This document shows, piece by piece, positions 45,001-52,143 of a DNA stretch of 64,000 bases. Under the pieces are notes generated by a model. The model had not been told where the DNA came from. It saw nothing but the letters and a program-made list of their open reading frames with translations, and searched no databases. The translations under genes were made by a program, and so were the position numbers. Source of the DNA: Bacillota bacterium (GTDB lineage: Bacteria; Bacillota; Clostridia; Christensenellales; Aristaeellaceae); contig JAEZIN010000033.1 in the NCBI GenBank assembly GCA_023436585.1, positions 1 through 64,000 on the forward strand, written 5' to 3'. Within the stretch, counting starts at the first letter, position 1. Each line of letters begins with the position of its first letter.

Positions 45001-45953
45001 ACTGCATCCTGACGCCTTCAGGGCGCAAGGTGCTTGCCGGGCTTAACAACGCCGACCTTTGCGGCATTGAGAAGTTCAACTACACGGTGCACGCGAAGAA
45101 TACGGTCATTGCGGACCACGTGCTGGAATTTGCGGATGGGCTTGAACCCCTGGCGGTGACGGCGCCGGAAAGCTGTTTAAGGCCGTTTTATGTCTACGGC
45201 GGCAGCAGCGAGATACTGCGCACCTATACCGCCACCAGGTACTGCGCTCACGCCGAGGAAAAGAAGTATGTCGTTGCCGGACGCATCCCCTATGCCAAAG
45301 GATTCTTGTATATTTCCACCTTCAAAAAGCCGGAGGACGGGTATAAGAAGCTCTCACGGCTGTACAATACGCTTTACCGGAACGTGTTTGGCGTATGGCG
45401 GGGAGACGATCCCCTGGACGGGGCGTGCGTGAAGGAAAAGAAGGGCGCAAGCCGCGGCTATGCCGAGGCGGTGTACTGCATGAACGTCAGCGCGGACGAT
45501 GCCGCCATCGCCGGCATGCTGGATTACTGCGCCTACCAAAACGAGCACATCAACCCCAAGCCGCTGCTGGAGAAGCCGGGCTTTGCAAGGGTGCGCCTGG
45601 AAGACGGCACGCTATCGGCGTCGTCCTTTGAAAAAGGCAAGGATGTCGTGATCTACTTTACCGTGGAATCGCGCATTACCCGCAAGCGCGGGAACAATGA
45701 CCTGGGGCTGCCCGATCCCACGGCGGAAACCTTCCTGGATTTGACGGGCGAAGGCACGGTCGATGTATGGATCAATACGCACCACGCATGCAGCGGGGTG
45801 ATGCATGGCGATACGGTGACAGCATCGGACATCTCCATCGAGAACGGCTTCAACCATATCCTGCTGCGCTGGCGGCCAACAGACGCGTCCTCCTCGCTGC
45901 GCATGCAATGGCGCGATATCATGCACATGCCGGAAACGGGATTCCTGTTCTGA
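42042..45953 (+). CDS. Large glycoside hydrolase family 2 protein
   Basis: A 1303-residue protein. The N-terminal jelly roll (YFIVAEAVGPRATLFINGQYVSVFRDYTLPFETDITDYV), the immunoglobulin-like domain and the TIM barrel of GH2 follow in order. The barrel has HPSVLLWSCENEM, with acid/base Glu430 after Asn429, and probable nucleophile Glu505 in LHSGELG. Beyond residue about 620 there are about 680 more residues in several beta domains, much longer than usual GH2 enzymes (600-1050). No signal peptide is present. Activity may be beta-galactosidase, beta-mannosidase or beta-glucuronidase; the motif context does not separate these. A beta-mannosidase or galactosidase would fit an N-glycan-like or mannan substrate. 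Confidence 0.85.
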   Translation: MLYRFDEKVCLNGWWDIRPEYEENHDESAVPGDGFEVGAYLVPSFYNRPWDAVKFPGETYYHPVDEKSGLVSDEKADVLYEAYGYPASWSAARAVWIRRTFTVLKRPRERYFIVAEAVGPRATLFINGQYVSVFRDYTLPFETDITDYVVDGENQLALLLSDYDYEDEKRRWTLWPSGGWTPYSMRGLWQDIYLVKKPDVYIDDITIVTSVRKKTIAVSYKVVNKSGAPFYGQIALSAAPYPTVDRELQGEIEDVCVAAGAQAEFRLEKAWAEPKLWDNYAPNLYMLTSVLSKDGQTADTVHERFGFREVWIDGIHVMLNGHPIHLFADWGHKTSPYQYTEGWIRKWFGMIRDYNLNHSRLHTNPHPPLILDIADEEGIMITCETAMHGSACEQGAGAEVYWERAYGHVARLIQRDKNHPSVLLWSCENEMRWNTPTQSSKELMRKHLPEIRALFKRLDPTRPAYHEGDTTCFNEKEQDILSRHYGRECTGMSWWDKKQPLHSGELGLYHLAGPNNTLQFGGDKVWERQDYINHYALEETAKVCLDARVNEVTALGPWNFSCLVNRREHGYMEFSYDDYTVPGMKPLKANANSSEFRFWEKEGKGYDQAPMTEDIPFIFRPFAAIDVSYRTSFYADKPIVKTITFVNDTAAGVIAVAEAYIRWEGGVHTVSGQVDVARGYTQTLTFDLSHPYPNGKCVLGVRVVADGRVIDSWERDIFLSSATKTLYMGRIAVLGDGSADKLLQLSGVMYDRVDCVPESGSFELLLIERGYVRPGMTINNDIKAFCSAGGRVILLEQHDSPFPGIEITEKSLLTSFKRMESPMLSGIDESELTYWGDSPYSLQSGDAYVADRLYMKDDGTRMLPVVDSGEGNFGDGDLERVALLEISEGRGAVIACQLNITARFEKVPAAVKLFVNMIDYAASYSAPGQSEPIDILADDPHLSDKLDKVYHGASAVAAELTPETAERIAAATGMELKLVLEPEGTYNCILTPSGRKVLAGLNNADLCGIEKFNYTVHAKNTVIADHVLEFADGLEPLAVTAPESCLRPFYVYGGSSEILRTYTATRYCAHAEEKKYVVAGRIPYAKGFLYISTFKKPEDGYKKLSRLYNTLYRNVFGVWRGDDPLDGACVKEKKGASRGYAEAVYCMNVSADDAAIAGMLDYCAYQNEHINPKPLLEKPGFARVRLEDGTLSASSFEKGKDVVIYFTVESRITRKRGNNDLGLPDPTAETFLDLTGEGTVDVWINTHHACSGVMHGDTVTASDISIENGFNHILLRWRPTDASSSLRMQWRDIMHMPETGFLF

Positions 45954-46216
45954 CGCGGCTTTTTGCAGTAAGGCGGCTGTCCAAACTTGCTTGGCCAGCC
46001 GCCTTAAACTGTCAAAAGTCTCTGGGGTTATGAGTTATCTCCAACACGCCATCATCTCATTATTGTGATAGAGACGGTCCCCGAAGGTTTCCAAAGGGCG
46101 ACCGGAAAGCCCTTTGGTCGCATCCGCAGATGCGAAGCCCATTTTAACCAATCATGCTGAAACGGCTGGCCAAACTTGCTTGGCCAGCCGCTTTTATATT
46201 GTCCACTCTGTTTTCG
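45954..46216. other. Structured convergent intergenic region
   Basis: This gap between the GH2 gene (plus) and the ADP-ribosylglycohydrolase gene (minus) has no coding frame. It holds two near-identical hairpins as a direct repeat (45969-46006 and 46163-46190, sharing a 27-29 base core), and between them a 9-bp stem (46091-46099 with 46109-46117) and a 7-bp stem (46118-46124 with 46129-46135). The middle bases can pair in more than one way. Confidence 0.65.
46163..46200 (+). terminator. Bidirectional terminator after GH2 gene
   Basis: An 11-bp perfect stem (46163-46173 with 46180-46190) is followed by CTTTTATATT on the plus strand and by TTTCAGC on the minus strand. It should end the 19884-45953 unit and, more weakly, the convergent unit. 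Confidence 0.75.
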
Positions 46217-47269
46217 TCAGCTCATCGCCATTTTCTCATAGCGCCGGAGCAGGTCATCAATGGAATATTCCCTCGGCCCGTTGTGGAAGGAAAGCACCCT
46301 GCCGTGGAACGGCTCATACCATTTTTTGTCCAGCGCTTTCATGCCGTAGCACGCCCCCGCGATGGAACCGGCGGTGGCCGCCGTGCAGTCGTTGTCGTGG
46401 GCCATGGCCACGGCGTTGGCGAACACCTTTCCGATATCTTCCCCGCCCAACCGCAACGCGAACACCGTCAAGCAGGCGTTGTTGATGGTATGCACAAAGT
46501 GCATGCCGGGGTACTTTAAATCCACCATTTCAGCGGCATGGCGGTAGTCCCTGACATCTGTTTGAAGCGCCCAGCGCAGGCCCTCGGCCAGCTCGCAATC
46601 GGCAGGGATGTATTGCAGCCCATCCGTCAGCGCCTGTATGGTATCGTCTGCTTCAAAAGCCAGGGCGATCACGGCGGCAAAATACATGGAGCCGTAGATG
46701 CCGTTTTTGCGGTGGGAGATATACGCGTCGGTGTACGCCATCTCCGCCGCCTTTTTCGGGTCGCCGGGGGCCATATAGCCGTATCCGTCGCAGCGGATGT
46801 CCGCGCCGATCCACTCGTCATACGGGTTGTCCATCTCGGCGGCCTTTTCAGCAGGAACGCCGTTCTTGAGGTTTTTCAGCGCCACATCCTCCGCCGTATA
46901 GGCCAGGGTGATGTATTTGATCCAGGCGTTCTTGACATCCTCCAGCGTAAAGTCCTTTCCGTGCCCCTCTTCCGCGATCAGCAGCGACAAAATGGTGTAG
47001 CTCACATCGTCGTCGCAGGGAACGGCGCACAGATTGGGCTTTGTGTAATCGGAGAACTTGCTGTACAGATAGCGGATGTCGTTGGGATTGGGCATGCTGG
47101 GCCAGTAGTCGGCGGGCGGATACGCGATGCCCAGTTCCTTGGCATAGCTTTCCATGCGCTCCACGCTCCAGCCCTCCACAGGCGCGCCCAGGATGCACCC
47201 CGCAAAGCGCCCCAGCATGGCGGCGCGCAATTTGTCCCGGTAGGCCTCAAGGCTGATTTTCATAGTCAT
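46217..47269 (-). CDS. ADP-ribosylglycohydrolase-family protein
   Basis: About 350 residues of the ADP-ribosylglycohydrolase (DraG/ARH) fold, all helical. Both metal-binding segments are visible: CDDDVSYTILSLLIAEEGHG near residue 80 and AHDNDCTAATAGSIAG near residue 295, with Asp residues expected to hold two divalent ions. N terminus LRAAMLGRFAGCILGAPVEGW is typical. In sugar operons these proteins may hydrolyse N-glycosidic bonds of modified sugars rather than ADP-ribose; that is inference. The start at 47269 has AAAGG 5 bases upstream; a GTG two codons earlier is possible. It is the last gene of a four-gene minus-strand operon. Confidence 0.8.
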   Translation of the reverse strand: MTMKISLEAYRDKLRAAMLGRFAGCILGAPVEGWSVERMESYAKELGIAYPPADYWPSMPNPNDIRYLYSKFSDYTKPNLCAVPCDDDVSYTILSLLIAEEGHGKDFTLEDVKNAWIKYITLAYTAEDVALKNLKNGVPAEKAAEMDNPYDEWIGADIRCDGYGYMAPGDPKKAAEMAYTDAYISHRKNGIYGSMYFAAVIALAFEADDTIQALTDGLQYIPADCELAEGLRWALQTDVRDYRHAAEMVDLKYPGMHFVHTINNACLTVFALRLGGEDIGKVFANAVAMAHDNDCTAATAGSIAGACYGMKALDKKWYEPFHGRVLSFHNGPREYSIDDLLRRYEKMAMS

Positions 47270-47313
47270 CCGCACCTTTCCATTTCACGGTTGCATTGCC
47301 TGCCGCATAAGCT

Positions 47314-48363
47314 TCAATCCATGGTCAGCATCAGCTTGCCTTTGACCGCGCCTGGCTCTAAATACATCTGAAAGGCTTTCGCGGCGTCCGCAAGCGGGAA
47401 CTGCCTATACACCAGTGCTTCGTCGAACTTTAAAAGCCCGCGCCCGAAATAGTCGGCGGTCATGCGCCATTCCCTGCCGGGGAAGGGCGGGGAGTAACTC
47501 ATCCACGAGCCGGTCAGGCGGAATTCCTTCCTGTTCATCTTTTCAAACAGCTTCCACGGGAAGGTTACATCCCGGCTCTCGGTGCCAATGAAGCATACGC
47601 CGGCTTTGTTGGCAGCCGTTTCAAACGCCATGTGCATGGTCTCAATCCGGCCGGCCGTTTCAAAAACAAAGCCATAGCCCCGGCCGCCTGTCAGCGCAGC
47701 GGCACGGTTCAAAAAATCCGGCTCGGTGGTAAGTATGACCTCATCCGCGCCAAGCCGCCTGGCCAATTCCAGCCGCTCGCCGCTTATGTCAAACACCACC
47801 GTGCGCCGGGCGCCCAAAAGCTTGGCCCATTGCATGGTAAAAAGCCCGATGGTCCCGCCGCCCAGGATTGCAACATCCTCGCCCCCGCGGTAGTCCGCGC
47901 AGATCAGCCCGTGCAGCGCCACGGTGGCAGGCTCGAAAAACGCGCCTTGGATGAAGCTTACGCTGTCGTCAAACGTTACCACATTTTGAAGCGGAACCTT
48001 TACATATTCCGCAAAGCTGCCAAACAGGCTGGAGCCGATGAAGGAGTACTTTTTGCACAGGGAATAGTCGCCCTTTTGGCAGTCCTCGCAGCGCATGCAG
48101 GGCACCAAGGGCGCGGCGGTGGCCCGCTGGCCGATGGAAAGGCCCGTTACACCCTCGCCCAGCGCCGCGATTTCACCGGAGAACTCATGCCCCAGCACGA
48201 TGGGGTAATAGTGCGCGGCGCCCGCATTCACCCGCGGCACATCCGAACCGCAGATTCCTGAGGCGCGCACGCGGAGGAGCACCTCCCCGGCGCCAGGCAC
48301 GGGCGTCTCCATATCCTGATAGCGCAAATCCCTTACGCCGTGCAGTACAGCCGCTTTCATCAT
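47314..48363 (-). CDS. GatD-like zinc polyol dehydrogenase
   Basis: A 349-residue MDR enzyme. Zinc ligands are complete: GICGSDVPRVNAGAAHYYPIVLGHEFSG, and the structural cluster CMRCEDCQKGDYSLC. The GHEFSG spacing, the AHYYP stretch and the late GSWMSYSPPFPGREW match galactitol-1-phosphate 5-dehydrogenase (GatD) of E. coli more closely than other family members. It would oxidise a polyol or polyol phosphate to a ketose. Its start overlaps the kinase stop by 4 bases. The aldolase of the same operon is GatY-like, so the pair resembles a galactitol-type route with an FGGY kinase in place of PfkB. Confidence 0.82.
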   Translation of the reverse strand: MMKAAVLHGVRDLRYQDMETPVPGAGEVLLRVRASGICGSDVPRVNAGAAHYYPIVLGHEFSGEIAALGEGVTGLSIGQRATAAPLVPCMRCEDCQKGDYSLCKKYSFIGSSLFGSFAEYVKVPLQNVVTFDDSVSFIQGAFFEPATVALHGLICADYRGGEDVAILGGGTIGLFTMQWAKLLGARRTVVFDISGERLELARRLGADEVILTTEPDFLNRAAALTGGRGYGFVFETAGRIETMHMAFETAANKAGVCFIGTESRDVTFPWKLFEKMNRKEFRLTGSWMSYSPPFPGREWRMTADYFGRGLLKFDEALVYRQFPLADAAKAFQMYLEPGAVKGKLMLTMD

Positions 48364-49874
48364 GCGTTTGCCTCCCCGTTTGCCTTGTGCATCAGCGGCG
48401 CAAGCCGCGTGTAGAGCTCCCTGTAGATATCGTACGCCTTTTCGTAGGCGGCCTGTGCAGCTATGTCAGGGTGATATTCCCGCTTGTATTTCACCGTCGC
48501 GTCCGCCGCCGCCTCGCAGCTTTTGTACACGCCGGCGCCAACGCCGGCCAGTATGGCCGCGCCGCGCACCGTGGCCGCGTCCGCATCCGGCACGCGGATC
48601 GTTTTGCCGGTGACATCTGCTTTCATTTGCGTCCAGACAGCGCTGTTCGCCGCGCCGCCCATGGCGTGCATCACGCCCACCGAAACGCCCGCGTGCTGGG
48701 CGGTTTCAATGTTGTGCCGCAGGGAGAAGGCCACGCCCTCCAGCATCGCGCGGAAAAAATGCGCCTTTGTGGTTTGGTATGTAAGCCCGAAAAATACGCC
48801 GCTGGCATCCTCATTCCAGATGGGTGAGCGTTCCCCGGCCAGATAGGGCAGGAAGGTTACGCCCTGCGAACCCGGCGGGATGGCCGCCGCCAGGCCGCAC
48901 AGCAGGTCATAGCCGTTGGCCTGATCCATTTCCGGCGCGCCAAGCTCCCGCGCCAGCCAGCGCATGCACCCGCCGCCGCCTACCGTGCCGCCTTGAAGCA
49001 GCCACTTGCCGGGCACGGCGTGGGCGCCCAAAATCAGCGAAGGCTCGATGACGGGCTCGCTTAGGCAAATGCTCATGCCGCCTGCCTGCCCGCCCTGCTC
49101 CTGGGTTTGCCCGGCGTACACAACGCCGGCGCCCAGCGTACCGCACGCCGCGTCCAGGCCGCCCGCCACCACCAGGGTGCCCGGGCGAAGGCCGGTCAGC
49201 GCGGCGGCCTGCGCGGTGACTTCGCCCCCCACATCCGCGCAGCCGAATATAGGCGGCAGCTTTTCCGCATCGATGCCCAGCAGGGAACACAGGGTGTCGT
49301 CGTAGCGCATGTTCCTGATATCAAACACATGCAGCCCGTACCCCTGGCTTACATCCTGAGAAAGCGCGCCCGTCAGCCGGTATACAATGAAGCTGTTGCT
49401 CTGCAAAAAGCACTTGGTCCGTGCGTACACCTGGGGATGGTGCTCTTTGAGCCATAATATCTTGGGCGTTGTGTAGGTGGGCCGAAACGCGTTGCCGTTC
49501 ACGGCGATGATTGCATCTTCCGGAACGCGCCGCCTTACCTCCCGGCAGATGTCCGCTGACCGCGTATCCATCCACAGAGGCGAGCGGAACAGCACCTCAC
49601 CCCGGGCATCCACCGGTACGCAGGCCCAGCTTTGGCCGTCCACGCCCACGCAGGCGATATCCTCAGGCGAAACGCCGCTTTTTAAAAGGCAGTCGCGTAT
49701 CCCATCGCATGCCGCGCGCCACCAGTCGTCCGCGTCCTGCTCCGCCCAACCCTTCCTGGGATAATGGACGGGGTAGGGCTGGGACGAGGATGCCACGACC
49801 GTGCCATCCTCGTGGAACAGCGCCGCCTTGCAGGCCGATGTGCCGATGTCCACGGCCATCAAATAGCTTTTCAT
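48360..49874 (-). CDS. FGGY-family carbohydrate kinase
   Basis: A 504-residue sugar kinase. MAVDIGTSACKAALF is the phosphate-1 loop, GVDGQSWACVPVD and WMDTRSADI the sugar-side motifs, and GGLDAACGTLGAG bears the catalytic Asp. Overall it looks nearest to xylulokinases, but FGGY substrate preference cannot be deduced by eye; ketoses such as L-fuculose, D-tagatose or D-xylulose are all possible. It overlaps the dehydrogenase gene downstream and the aldolase gene upstream by 4 bases (ATGA), making a tightly coupled set. Confidence 0.85.
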   Translation of the reverse strand: MKSYLMAVDIGTSACKAALFHEDGTVVASSSQPYPVHYPRKGWAEQDADDWWRAACDGIRDCLLKSGVSPEDIACVGVDGQSWACVPVDARGEVLFRSPLWMDTRSADICREVRRRVPEDAIIAVNGNAFRPTYTTPKILWLKEHHPQVYARTKCFLQSNSFIVYRLTGALSQDVSQGYGLHVFDIRNMRYDDTLCSLLGIDAEKLPPIFGCADVGGEVTAQAAALTGLRPGTLVVAGGLDAACGTLGAGVVYAGQTQEQGGQAGGMSICLSEPVIEPSLILGAHAVPGKWLLQGGTVGGGGCMRWLARELGAPEMDQANGYDLLCGLAAAIPPGSQGVTFLPYLAGERSPIWNEDASGVFFGLTYQTTKAHFFRAMLEGVAFSLRHNIETAQHAGVSVGVMHAMGGAANSAVWTQMKADVTGKTIRVPDADAATVRGAAILAGVGAGVYKSCEAAADATVKYKREYHPDIAAQAAYEKAYDIYRELYTRLAPLMHKANGEANA

Positions 49875-50719
49875 GCGTTTGCCCTGCCGTCACAGCCGCA
49901 TACACGCATGCGGTCCTTCACCAGGGCGCAAACGGCCGCGCGGGCCGCCTCCCCATACTTTTTGGGGTCGATCACGCTGGGATGGCTATTCAGATAGGCT
50001 TTTACGGCCTCCGTATAGGCGATGCGCAGGTCTGTGGCAAAGTTCACCTTGCTGATTCCGTTTTGAATGCAAGCCTTCACCGCGTCATCGGGCAGGCCGG
50101 ACGCGCCGTGCAGTACCAGGGGGATGGCGATATGCTCCCGCAGCAGGCCAATCAGCGGCACATTGAGCACCGGCGCCTGCGCATATATGCCGTGGGCCGT
50201 GCCCACGCCTACCGCCAGCGACGATACACCCGTTTCCCGCACGAAGCGAATGGCTTCCTCAAGGTCCGTATATCCCGCGCCGTCGCTTTCCGTGTCGTCT
50301 TCCTTGCCGCCCACGCGGCCCAATTCGCCCTCCACGGGAATATCCCCGCAGAGCTTTACAACCGCCTGTGTGACGGCGATATTCTCATTAAGCGGCATCG
50401 CCGAGCCATCGATCATTACGGAGGTGTAGCCCGCTTGAAGCGCGTCGCCGCACAGCGTGATGCTGCTGCCATGGTCCAGGTGCATGGCAACCGGTACCTT
50501 TGCAGCTTCCGCCAGCGCTTTGACCTGCGCCAGGAACACGGCCGGGGAGGCGTAGCGCAGCGTGCCCGGCGTCGTCTGGACGATGACGGGGGCGAGCAGC
50601 TCCTGCGCTGCCGCCACCACCGCCTGCGCCATCTCCATATTTTCCACATTGAACGCGCCTACGGCATACCCTGACCGGCGCGCAGCAAGAAGCATATCCC
50701 GCGTATGAACCAATGGCAT
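49871..50719 (-). CDS. Class II ketose-bisphosphate aldolase (GatY/KbaY-like)
   Basis: A 282-residue zinc aldolase. Zinc and catalytic residues are in MHLDHGSS, VEGELGRVGG, GVGTAHGIYA and LHGASGLPDD. The C terminus VCGCDGRA is the hallmark of the tagatose-bisphosphate aldolase group of E. coli GatY/KbaY. It would split a ketose phosphate to dihydroxyacetone phosphate and an aldehyde. It is the first gene of the operon, with GGAG 7 bases before its ATG and a perfect LacI-type palindrome about 28 bases upstream of the start codon. Confidence 0.87.
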   Translation of the reverse strand: MPLVHTRDMLLAARRSGYAVGAFNVENMEMAQAVVAAAQELLAPVIVQTTPGTLRYASPAVFLAQVKALAEAAKVPVAMHLDHGSSITLCGDALQAGYTSVMIDGSAMPLNENIAVTQAVVKLCGDIPVEGELGRVGGKEDDTESDGAGYTDLEEAIRFVRETGVSSLAVGVGTAHGIYAQAPVLNVPLIGLLREHIAIPLVLHGASGLPDDAVKACIQNGISKVNFATDLRIAYTEAVKAYLNSHPSVIDPKKYGEAARAAVCALVKDRMRVCGCDGRANA

Positions 50720-50746
50720 ATCTACAGCTCCTTATACCGCTAAATA

Positions 50747-50758
50747 CGAAACGTTTCG
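50747..50758. promoter_or_regulatory. Perfect LacI-type operator palindrome
   Basis: CGAAACGTTTCG is a perfect 12-bp palindrome in the 81-base gap between the LacI gene and the aldolase operon it precedes. The same CGAAACGTT core is at both fucosidase promoters. A clear promoter for the aldolase gene was not found; weak boxes overlap this site. Confidence 0.8.
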
Positions 50759-50800
50759 AAATTGAGGTTCAAAGCGGCACCGGCCACACACGGCCCATGC

Positions 50801-51802
50801 CTACAATTGGAGCACAGAGTTGCCGGGCACCATTTGCGCGGACAACTCGATGATTTGATTTCCCCTGGGCGGGTCATCCGACAGCCGCCGAAGCATGATA
50901 TCCGCGGCGCAAACCGCAAAATCCCGCATGGGCTGCACGATCATGGTCAGGCGCGGCTTTACGATCTGGGCCAGGGGCAGGTTGTCAAAACCGATCAGCG
51001 AAACATCCTCCGGGATGCGGATACCCAGCTCGTTGATGGCCATGACGGCGCCAAGCGTCAGCTCATAGTTGGCGGTAAACAGGGCCGTTGGCCGCGAAGC
51101 GCCGCCAAGCATACGCTTGGCTGCCTGGTATCCGCCGTCCATGGAAAATTCCGTGCAGATGAGCCAATCCTCACAAGGCGTTATGCCATGCTTCTCCAGG
51201 TATTCGGTGAACCCCAGGCGGCGGTTGCGCATGGTATATATGGCCTGCTCCCCGCAGATCATGCCGATATTACGGTGTCCCTTTTGCACAAACTCCTGGG
51301 CTGCCAGCGCACCCGCGCCGGTATTGTCCAATAAGACCGCATCCGTCTTGAAATCGGTGACGAGCCTGTCCACCAGCACCACGGGGATGCCTCGCTCGGC
51401 CGCCAATTGCAGATGCTTGCCCGTTTTATCCAGGGGGATGGTAATCACGCCGTCCACCATTTTGTCTAAAAGGAAGGTGAGCGCCTCCCGCTCCACTTCC
51501 TTTTTTTGATGGCAGTCGCATACGATGGCGCTGTATCCCTTGGTGCGCAGCACATCGCATACCTCGCCCATGATGGTGGTATGGAACGTGCTGTTCAATT
51601 CCGGAATCAATAGGCCCACCGTGCGGGATTTGCGGCTTTTCAGCCCCCGCGCGTATTCATTGATACGAAAATCCAGTTTATCAATTGCCTGCTCGATGGC
51701 TTTGCGGTTTTTGTCGCGCACGCTGATGCCGTTGAAATAGTTCGATATGGTGGACAGGGACAGCCCGGTCATCTTCTGTATATCCTTATATGTTGCCGCC
51801 AT
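50801..51802 (-). CDS. LacI-family transcriptional regulator (candidate fucose-regulon repressor)
   Basis: About 333 residues. The helix-turn-helix TYKDIQKMTGLSLSTISNYFNG starts at residue 4 and is followed by the hinge and a periplasmic-binding-protein-like sugar domain (RTVGLLIPELNSTFHTTIMGE; IGMICGEQ; PTALFTANYELTLGAVMAI; SLIGFDNLPLAQI). Start at 51802 has GGAGGG 9 bases upstream; the long in-frame extension above it crosses repeat DNA and is not real. It lies between the two sugar operons that share its probable operator CGAAACGTT. The ligand may be fucose, fuculose or a phosphate of them; that is inference. Confidence 0.88.
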   Translation of the reverse strand: MAATYKDIQKMTGLSLSTISNYFNGISVRDKNRKAIEQAIDKLDFRINEYARGLKSRKSRTVGLLIPELNSTFHTTIMGEVCDVLRTKGYSAIVCDCHQKKEVEREALTFLLDKMVDGVITIPLDKTGKHLQLAAERGIPVVLVDRLVTDFKTDAVLLDNTGAGALAAQEFVQKGHRNIGMICGEQAIYTMRNRRLGFTEYLEKHGITPCEDWLICTEFSMDGGYQAAKRMLGGASRPTALFTANYELTLGAVMAINELGIRIPEDVSLIGFDNLPLAQIVKPRLTMIVQPMRDFAVCAADIMLRRLSDDPPRGNQIIELSAQMVPGNSVLQL

Positions 51803-51828
51803 GCCGCGCCCTCCGAACATTTTTTTTA

Positions 51829-51857
51829 AGTATACAATGAAACCGGCGAAACCGCAA
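51829..51857 (-). promoter_or_regulatory. Promoter of the LacI gene
   Basis: On the minus strand TTGCGG (51852-51857), 17 bases, TATACT (51829-51834), about 27 bases before the start codon. It lies at the edge of repeat copy 2. Confidence 0.5.
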
Positions 51858-51883
51858 CATTTCGGATCATGGCAGGAATAAGA

Positions 51884-52143
51884 GCGGGGGCCAGGCCGGG
51901 CCCGCAGCGTATCAACAAAGTGGCCATGCCACTTTGTTGAGCTTTTCCCTCGCTGCACTGCACACTGGCTTCGCCATTGTGCGGCCGTTTGCTCGGGCAA
52001 GGAAGGAATTTCTACGAAATTCCCGCAAACCACCGCACATGTCGCTGGTTTGCGATCTAGAATCGAAGGGCTTCGGCCCTCCGATGCCTCCCGGGGTTTT
52101 TTGATGGTCTGGGGCCAGGCTTGGCCCGTATATCTCCCCATTA
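51884..52143. other. Run of hairpins between LacI and GH29 genes
   Basis: No gene is visible. In order: a GC-only 5-bp stem (51884-51888 with 51901-51905), repeat copy 2 with its two hairpins, a 9-bp stem (52024-52032 with 52046-52054), and a stem closed by a TTCG tetraloop (52062-52071 with 52076-52085, one A-C mismatch), then CCCGGGG and six T residues on the plus strand. Confidence 0.7.
51905..52023 (+). repeat. Dispersed structured repeat, copy 2
   Basis: Matches the reverse complement of 1-126. Hairpins are 51912-51924 with 51928-51940, and 52005-52012 with 52016-52023. Differences from copy 1 fall in loops, in an unpaired linker, or as the compensating pair that closes the second stem (T-A to C-G). 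A middle imperfect hairpin (51960-51982) is also present, with a better lower stem here than in copy 1. Confidence 0.8.

Noticed and set aside
46091..46135. A riboswitch aptamer
   Set aside because: The alternative stems resemble a switch, but the gap lies downstream of both convergent genes and matches no known aptamer that I recognise.
1..52143. Repeats and hairpins as a CRISPR array
   Set aside because: The copies are single, far apart and inverted to each other, with no spacers and no cas genes.
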